IMG/VR virus record: IMGVR_UViG_3300044797_000032
Span: 1 to 32,003 of that record
Origin: a virus
Length of the DNA stretch: 32,003 nt
Reading direction: 5' to 3' (one strand)
The notes under the pieces were generated by a model. That model was not told the DNA's origin, made no database searches, and saw nothing but the letters and a program-made list of their open reading frames with translations. This document shows positions 27,142 to 32,003 of the stretch, piece after piece. The translations under genes and the position numbers were made by a program. The number at the start of each line of letters is the position of its first letter. Within the stretch, counting starts at the first letter, position 1.

Positions 27142-29071
27142 GACCCGCGTCCTTCCAACAGGAGCAGCCGAGCCGGGACCATTCCGCCCCGAGCGGACCC
27201 CGTATATGATCCCGGTCATGCGCGCGTGTGTTGATCCGCGTGTGAAGCGCGTTACCGTCGTCTGCGGCGCGCAAATGGGTAAGACTGATTCGATTCTGAA
27301 TGTGATTGGCGCGCGTTTGGACGACAATCCCGCGCCCGTTCTGTACGTCGGGCCAACCAGATCGCAGGTTGAGAAGATCATCGAGCCACGGCTCATGGCG
27401 ATGATTCGATCTTCCAAGAACCTACGTGCGATCTACGCCAAGGGGAAAGCAAGCAGCAAGACTGCCAAGCGGATCAACGGCGTCCTGTGCCGCCTAGCGT
27501 GGGCCGGGTCTCCCTCTGAGTTGGCCTCGCAGGAGGCAGCCATTGCGGCGATGGATGAGATTGATCGTATGGCGTTTGACCTGCGCGGCGAAGGCTCGCC
27601 CATAGAGTTGGTTGATGCGCGGCTGGCAACTTTCCCTGGCAGCAAGCTGATCCTCACTTCGACCCCGACCGAAGGCAGCATCAACGAGTACCGCGACGAA
27701 CGCTCAGGCTTAGTTCATTGGGAACTGTCAGCGCCCGAAGATGTACGATCAACGGTGTGGCGTTCATGGCAAGAAGGCACCCGGCACGAGTGGGCGTGGC
27801 CGTGCCCTGATTGTTCACGGTATTTCATCCCCCGCTTTAACTTGCTGAAGTGGCCCGAGAAGTCTACCCCGGGGCAGGCCTTCAGGAAGGCGCGTTTGGC
27901 GTGCCCGGCGTGCGGGGTACTGATTGAAGATAGGTTCAAGGCTGCCATGAACCGGCGCGGCGTGTTTGCCGCCCCCGGGCAGTCTATCGATGATGAGGGG
28001 AACCTGAGCGGAGATTTCGAGTTCAACTCGCACGCTTCCTTCTGGATTTCTGGGTTGTGTTCACCTTGGCTATCGTGGGGGAAGCGGGCTGGGGATTTTG
28101 TTACGGCTGTGCGGTCAGGGGACACCGGCCGTATCCAAGCGGTAACCAATACCGGGTTCGGTGAGTTGTGGAAGTCATCTGGCGAATCCCTCCCATGGCA
28201 GGATATTCGGGCACTCGGCGCCGGCTACTCTCACACCGAGTTCCCTGCCGGGCCGATCATCCTTACGTGCGGTGTGGACGTTCAGCAGGACCGTCTAATC
28301 TATGTCATCCGTGGGTGGAGCTATAACCTTGAGTCGTGGCTGGTTGAGCACGGTGAGTTATACGGTGAGACTGTGTATGATCCGGTTTGGGGGTTGCTCG
28401 GTAATCTCCTGAATCGGACGTGGGGCGATCTGTCGATACGGCTCATGGTGGTTGACTCTGGGTATGCTCCTCGCGCTGGGCACACTACATCGGAAGTCGT
28501 GCTGCAGAATACGTGGCGCCGGCCAGACCATATGGTGTACAAATTCTGCCGCCAGTACTCTGGGCGCGCCGTACCGACCAAGGGCCACGATGAGCAGTCG
28601 AAGCCGTTGCACTCGGCCGAGATTGACATATTGATCAACGGCCAGACTATCAAGAAAGGCTTGCGCCTGTGGCATATTGATTCCAACTTCTTCAAGAGTT
28701 GGGTCTATGCCCGGTTGAAGCAGCCAGTTGATTCGAACAACGCGTGGCATCTCCCGCACGATGTGTCGGAAGATTACTGCATGCAGATCACAGCCGAGGC
28801 CAAGTTGGTCAAGGCCAGTGGGCGCATAAGTTGGATACGGTTGCGAAAGGAAAATCACGTACTTGATTGCGAGGTGCTGAACGTAGCGGCCGCGCATATG
28901 CTTTCCCTCCAGACCCTGCGCCCCCGAGGCGAGGAACCAACGGCAGCGAGTAAGGATCCATCTCCCGGTGCAGTTAGTCCCCCTGCTATCGTCACGCCGA
29001 GGCCGACTCAACCTTCGGTGGCGCAGGGCGTGCGGGCCCCGCAGAAAAATTGGATTAATGGTTGGAGATGA
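27014..29071 (+). CDS. Terminase large subunit, lambda gpA family, 685 aa
   Basis: The ATPase has Walker A GAQMGKT (85-91) and Walker B IAAMDEID (177-184). EPGPFRPERTPYM is the family's opening. A zinc-knuckle-like pair CPDC (264-267) and CPAC (297-300) follows. The nuclease centre is suggested by TCGVDVQQD (Asp422), LMVVDSGY (Asp481) and VLDCEVLN (Asp618). The start is uncertain: GTG 27014 has no good binding site and the homologous region begins near residue 35. All candidates overlap the TerS gene out of frame. This motor cuts and packages the genome. Confidence 0.92.
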   Translation: MKPSAPSVRELVLSLPPQVRALFIARLQKLATRIRTPDQWAAETRVLPTGAAEPGPFRPERTPYMIPVMRACVDPRVKRVTVVCGAQMGKTDSILNVIGARLDDNPAPVLYVGPTRSQVEKIIEPRLMAMIRSSKNLRAIYAKGKASSKTAKRINGVLCRLAWAGSPSELASQEAAIAAMDEIDRMAFDLRGEGSPIELVDARLATFPGSKLILTSTPTEGSINEYRDERSGLVHWELSAPEDVRSTVWRSWQEGTRHEWAWPCPDCSRYFIPRFNLLKWPEKSTPGQAFRKARLACPACGVLIEDRFKAAMNRRGVFAAPGQSIDDEGNLSGDFEFNSHASFWISGLCSPWLSWGKRAGDFVTAVRSGDTGRIQAVTNTGFGELWKSSGESLPWQDIRALGAGYSHTEFPAGPIILTCGVDVQQDRLIYVIRGWSYNLESWLVEHGELYGETVYDPVWGLLGNLLNRTWGDLSIRLMVVDSGYAPRAGHTTSEVVLQNTWRRPDHMVYKFCRQYSGRAVPTKGHDEQSKPLHSAEIDILINGQTIKKGLRLWHIDSNFFKSWVYARLKQPVDSNNAWHLPHDVSEDYCMQITAEAKLVKASGRISWIRLRKENHVLDCEVLNVAAAHMLSLQTLRPRGEEPTAASKDPSPGAVSPPAIVTPRPTQPSVAQGVRAPQKNWINGWR

Positions 29072-29072
29072 C

Positions 29073-29345
29073 GTGAGCAAGCCAATTCATCTCGACAACA
29101 TATCGCGCAACTGGGAGAACTTCCGGCAGCTGGCGATACACCCGACCGCTGCCGACAACCAACTTCGCGACATGCGCCGTTCGTTTTATGCCGGGGCGAC
29201 GATGATCCTGCAGCTTTGGGTGAAGGCGAATGAGAAGCTGACGGCTGCCGAGCGCGAGGCGCTCATCGCTGACCTGCACACCGAGATGCGCGCCAGCGTC
29301 GCTGACCCGGAGATACGGCCGATACTGCGGCAGAAAGTTGGATAG
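29073..29345 (+). CDS. Small head-module protein, 90 aa
   Basis: GTG 29073 starts one base after the TerL stop and has GGAG six nt upstream. The ATG at 29058 is less likely. The protein is helical (SKPIHLDNISRNWENFRQLAIHPTAADNQLRDMRRSFYAGATMILQLWVKANEKLTAAEREALIADLHTEM). I know similar short proteins between terminase and portal genes in phages. Their function is not established. Confidence 0.7.
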   Translation: MSKPIHLDNISRNWENFRQLAIHPTAADNQLRDMRRSFYAGATMILQLWVKANEKLTAAEREALIADLHTEMRASVADPEIRPILRQKVG

Positions 29346-29355
29346 GAGCGAGTTG

Positions 29356-29589
29356 ATGGCAAAAGTGCACGTAACCGTTGCGGAGAATACGCCGGACTCA
29401 AACAACCAGTCGGCCATCACCGACCCCGGGAAGAATTTCCCACCGGTCGATGCCCAGCAGATTGGCGGCGCTCCCGGCGCGTCCACCGTAGACCCGGTGG
29501 GGATGATTCGGTGCCGGTCGTGCGGCATGGCCACGCCGGCAAACGGAACGCGGTGCGTGCGGTGCAATACCCCGATTTCAGGCAAATGA
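29356..29589 (+). CDS. Zinc-ribbon protein in the head module, 77 aa
   Basis: ATG 29356 follows AGGAG at seven nt. The first 50 residues are flexible and rich in Asn, Pro and Gly (ENTPDSNNQSAITDPGKNFPPVDAQQIGGAPG). The end is a compact zinc ribbon, CRSCGMATPANGTRCVRCNT (Cys-x2-Cys, Cys-x2-Cys). This may be a small virion or assembly protein. No firm function is known. The tRNA-like element begins six bases after its stop. Confidence 0.68.
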   Translation: MAKVHVTVAENTPDSNNQSAITDPGKNFPPVDAQQIGGAPGASTVDPVGMIRCRSCGMATPANGTRCVRCNTPISGK

Positions 29590-29594
29590 TAGCA

Positions 29595-29671
29595 CGCACC
29601 GAAGCACGTGGGTGCAGTGTGATTCCACCCCTAATCACAACGGACGGGTTCAACTCCCGGTCGGTGCGCCA
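29595..29671 (+). tRNA. tRNA-like element (degenerate tRNA), 76 nt plus one flanking pair
   Basis: From 29596 to 29671 there are exactly 76 nt, ending in CCA. The acceptor stem is a perfect 7 bp (GCACCGA with TCGGTGC, extended by a C-G pair at 29595/29668). The T-arm has a TTCAACT loop with ACGGG/CCCGG, of which four bp pair. The rest is unusual: a short D-like stem GCAC/GTGC with only four loop nt, and a 7-bp anticodon-like stem TGTGATT/AATCACA with an 8-nt loop CCACCCCT and no U33. Decoding function is doubtful. The CCA overlaps the next gene's ATG. An attachment-site remnant or structural RNA is an alternative. Confidence 0.45.
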
Positions 29672-30324
29672 TGGTTGACATGTACACGCCGTATTACTAC
29701 CGCAGCCCGGATTCGTTGCCGACGCCGCTGAACATCCCCGACAGGATGCGGCAGAACGAGACCAACAGTTGGAACGATGATGAGTATGAGGATGTCAACG
29801 GCAACGTCTACTCCGCGAGCGTGTATACGCTCACTTATGTTCTGGCCGGGGCAAGCCTTGCTCCTGTGTCGCCGACGACGGCGCCGAGCCTTACGGGTAC
29901 GGCCGGGTGGACTACCAGCCTCACCCCCGCACAGGCAGCGCTCCTATTGCCTGGTGCTTATTGGTGGCAGGGAATACTTACTGCTCCAGCCAATCCACCC
30001 ACGATCCCGACGAACTTCCGTCTTGTTGCGGGCGAGGGGCAGCTCACAGTCGAGGTGGACCTGGGTGCATTGACCGGGCCATACGACGGCCGAACCACCG
30101 CGCAGAAAGCGCTCGCGGCGTGCGAGATGGCGCTGTCCACCTTCAACTCAAGCAACGGACTCATTAAGCGGTACAACATCGCCGGCCGCATGATGGAGTT
30201 CCAGGATACCAACCAGATCATATCACTGATCAATTACTGGCGCAGTCGCGTTGCCGCCGAGATCAGCACTCAGTACGGCGGCGCCGACCGGAAGCTACTG
30301 GCGAGGTGGTCACGTGCCCACTGA
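29671..30324 (+). CDS. Head-module structural or adaptor protein, 217 aa
   Basis: ATG 29671 is inside the CCATGG that ends the tRNA-like element. No ribosome binding site is visible before it or before the next ATG at 29680. The N-terminal part is aromatic (MYTPYYYRSPDSLPTPLNIPDRM), the middle has Thr/Pro/Ala-rich strands, and the C-terminus (TTAQKALAACEMALSTFNSSNGLIKRYNIAGRMMEFQDTNQIISLINYWRSRVAAE) resembles the helical end of gpW-type and similar phage structural proteins. It lies directly before the portal, with an 11-bp overlap. Confidence 0.65.
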   Translation: MVDMYTPYYYRSPDSLPTPLNIPDRMRQNETNSWNDDEYEDVNGNVYSASVYTLTYVLAGASLAPVSPTTAPSLTGTAGWTTSLTPAQAALLLPGAYWWQGILTAPANPPTIPTNFRLVAGEGQLTVEVDLGALTGPYDGRTTAQKALAACEMALSTFNSSNGLIKRYNIAGRMMEFQDTNQIISLINYWRSRVAAEISTQYGGADRKLLARWSRAH

Positions 30325-32003
30325 TAGCAACGGCATTGATTGGGCAAAGATTGATCAGCTGGTCAATCCAAAGCCGAAGCGTGCCCCACGCGCACGAAAG
30401 GCCAAGGCTGCAGCCGAGCCGAGAGCTGGCCTGACACCTGGGTCGTTCGCGGCGGCAGGCGGCGGGTATGAGCGGGCATTGCGGATGTACGCGTCTGCCA
30501 TCCCCAATCGCTTCAATCAAGGCTTCCCGAGCTACAACCTATCGGCCGACGCCGAGATGGTCACCTCTCTGCGGAACCTGCGGAGCCGCAGCCGGCAGCT
30601 GGTTCGAGATGCCCCGTTCGCCAAGAGCGCCAAGCGGGCGGTGGTGAACAACGTCATAGGGACCGGCATCAAGCTCCAACCAACCATCAAGACCGTCAGG
30701 GATACGTTTAAGACCAGCCTCAACCGCGCCGTACATGAGGAGTTCGATCATTGGATGCACGCGCACAACTGCCACACTGGCGGTGAGTTGCACTTCCATG
30801 ATCTTGAGCGCCAGCTCATGGGGCAGGTTTTCGAGGCTGGCGAAATATTTGTGCGAATGTGGCCGCAGAAGTTTGGCGACTCGGACATTCCGCTAGGGTT
30901 GGAAATAATTGAACCTGAGAGGATCGCGGATGGATATGCGCAGCCTGCGGGCGCGCATTGGGAAAATCTTATTCGTATGGGCATCGAGGTTGATGAATTC
31001 AAGCGGCCCGTTGCTTATTGGATTCGCGACCTTCATCCAGGCGACATCCGGCTCAACGTTGAGCGCACCGACCATTACACCCGTGTTCTGGCGGAAGATA
31101 TCATCCACCTGAAGATCATTGACCGTTGGCCGCAGACGCGCGGCGAACCGTGGATGCACGCCATAGCGCGCAAGCTCGCGGACATGGACGGGTACAGCGA
31201 GGCGGAGATCATCGCCGCACGCGGCGCGGCCTCCTTCATGGGGTTCATCGAGTCAGGGGAGCAGATTGATGTCTGGGGGCAGCGCGGCGCGGACAATACG
31301 CTGCAGATTGCTATTGAGCCCGGTAGCATTGCCAAGCTGGCGCCGGGCGAGAAGATGAACTTCAACAATCCGACGCGCTCGAACAATGAAGCATTCATGC
31401 GGCTGATGCTGCGGGAAACGGCGGCCGGACTCGGCATCAGCTATGAGGTCCTGTCGCACGACTACTCCCAAGCCAACTATTCCTCATCGCGGCTGTCGCT
31501 GTTGGATGAGCGGGATGTCTGGAAATCTTTACAGCTTTGGTTCATACGGACGTTCCGTCATCGGCTTCACAAGCGATGGATGCAGAGTGCGGTGGCCGCT
31601 AAGGCCATCCCAGGCATCGAGGCGCAGGATTTTTTCCTCGATATGCGTCGCTTTGAATCCGCGTTGTTTCGCCCTCGTGGTTGGCAATGGATCGACCCGA
31701 CCAAGGAAGTCACCGCCTACAAGGAAGCAACCAAGGCCGGGTACATCACCGTTGGCCAGGTTATTTCGCAGACCGCTGGCGGCGATGACTTGGAAGATGT
31801 CATGGAGGCGCGTACCGCTGAGCTGGAAGCGATGAAGGAACTTGGGCTTGTGTACGATACGTCGCCTGAGGTGTACGTGCCTGCGGAGTCGCGCGGCCAG
31901 GTCCTGATCGATAAGCAAGGCGCCCCCGCGCCGGCTGCCGTTGTGGCGGCGCAAGGCATGGCTGATGCCGGACTCAATCAACCAACGACCGCCGGGGCTC
32001 CGG
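30314..32003 (+). CDS. Portal protein, lambda gpB family, 5' part (563 codons)
   Basis: GTG 30314 follows GAGGTGG and overlaps the previous stop. The frame stays open to the window edge. The match to Phage_portal_2 (PF05136) is clear: SRQLVRDAPFAKSAKRAVVNNVIGTGIKLQP near residue 100, then QVFEAGEIFVRMWP, IIEPERIAD, WPQTRGEPWMHAIARKLADMDGYSEAEIIAARGAASF, GISYEVLSHDYSQANYSSSRLSLLDERD, WQWIDPTKEVTAYKEATKAGYITVGQVI. The first 45 residues are basic and Ala-rich. The portal ring connects head, terminase and tail. The C-terminus lies outside the window. Confidence 0.93.
   Translation, partial: MPTDSNGIDWAKIDQLVNPKPKRAPRARKAKAAAEPRAGLTPGSFAAAGGGYERALRMYASAIPNRFNQGFPSYNLSADAEMVTSLRNLRSRSRQLVRDAPFAKSAKRAVVNNVIGTGIKLQPTIKTVRDTFKTSLNRAVHEEFDHWMHAHNCHTGGELHFHDLERQLMGQVFEAGEIFVRMWPQKFGDSDIPLGLEIIEPERIADGYAQPAGAHWENLIRMGIEVDEFKRPVAYWIRDLHPGDIRLNVERTDHYTRVLAEDIIHLKIIDRWPQTRGEPWMHAIARKLADMDGYSEAEIIAARGAASFMGFIESGEQIDVWGQRGADNTLQIAIEPGSIAKLAPGEKMNFNNPTRSNNEAFMRLMLRETAAGLGISYEVLSHDYSQANYSSSRLSLLDERDVWKSLQLWFIRTFRHRLHKRWMQSAVAAKAIPGIEAQDFFLDMRRFESALFRPRGWQWIDPTKEVTAYKEATKAGYITVGQVISQTAGGDDLEDVMEARTAELEAMKELGLVYDTSPEVYVPAESRGQVLIDKQGAPAPAAVVAAQGMADAGLNQPTTAGAP

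Noticed and set aside
1-32003. CRISPR array, insertion sequence or integrase
   Set aside because: The repeats seen are short tandem units or iterons without spacers of equal length. No transposase, integrase or terminal inverted repeats of an insertion sequence were found.

Overview
The window is part of the genome of a tailed double-stranded DNA phage, probably a lambda-like siphovirus of a proteobacterium. The evidence is a lambda-type terminase pair, a lambda gpB-type portal, a tail protein of the gpZ family, a complete phage replication set and dozens of tightly packed small genes. No integrase, repressor or host gene is visible, so a lytic life style fits best but is not proven. Translation is strongly coupled: many minus-strand genes overlap by 4 bp (ATGA or GTGA), and I used this to correct many starts.

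Layout. Positions 1-611 (+) are the tail end of a rightward unit: a cut-off gene, a 57-aa gene and a secreted 95-aa protein, followed by an Ala-Pro-encoding hexamer tract. Positions 821-25322 (-) form one long leftward early unit. Read in transcription order it has an SNF2 helicase, small replication-associated proteins, a primase-helicase, a 477-nt gene-free structured stretch, five small genes interrupted by two self-cleaving ribozymes, a DUF932 protein, a base or nucleotide metabolism cluster (FAD enzyme, glycosyltransferase, ThyX, methyltransferase, HAD phosphatase), a DnaQ-type exonuclease, a zinc-finger protein, a DnaE-type polymerase, a small nuclease, and about fifteen small accessory genes including a 35-cysteine triplet-repeat protein and a lipoprotein. 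Positions 25323-25861 are a divergent regulatory region full of repeats. Positions 25862-32003 (+) are the morphogenesis unit: tail protein Z, a possible cos or packaging region, TerS, TerL, two small proteins, a tRNA-like element, a structural protein and the cut-off portal gene.

How it works together. The phage appears to bring its own replisome core (polymerase alpha, epsilon-like exonuclease, primase-helicase, SNF2 helicase) and thymidylate synthesis. A nearby glycosyltransferase, FAD enzyme and methyltransferase suggest possible modification of phage DNA, by inference only.

Most notable result: two type II hammerhead ribozymes on the minus strand (18571-18632 and 19178-19238). Both have the full core (CTGATGA and GAAA), three helices, covarying stems and valid cleavage triplets. 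Each would cut exactly 59 nt upstream of the next gene's start, leaving hairpins at both new RNA ends. A second notable RNA-like element is a 76-nt tRNA-shaped sequence whose terminal CCA overlaps the ATG of a virion gene.
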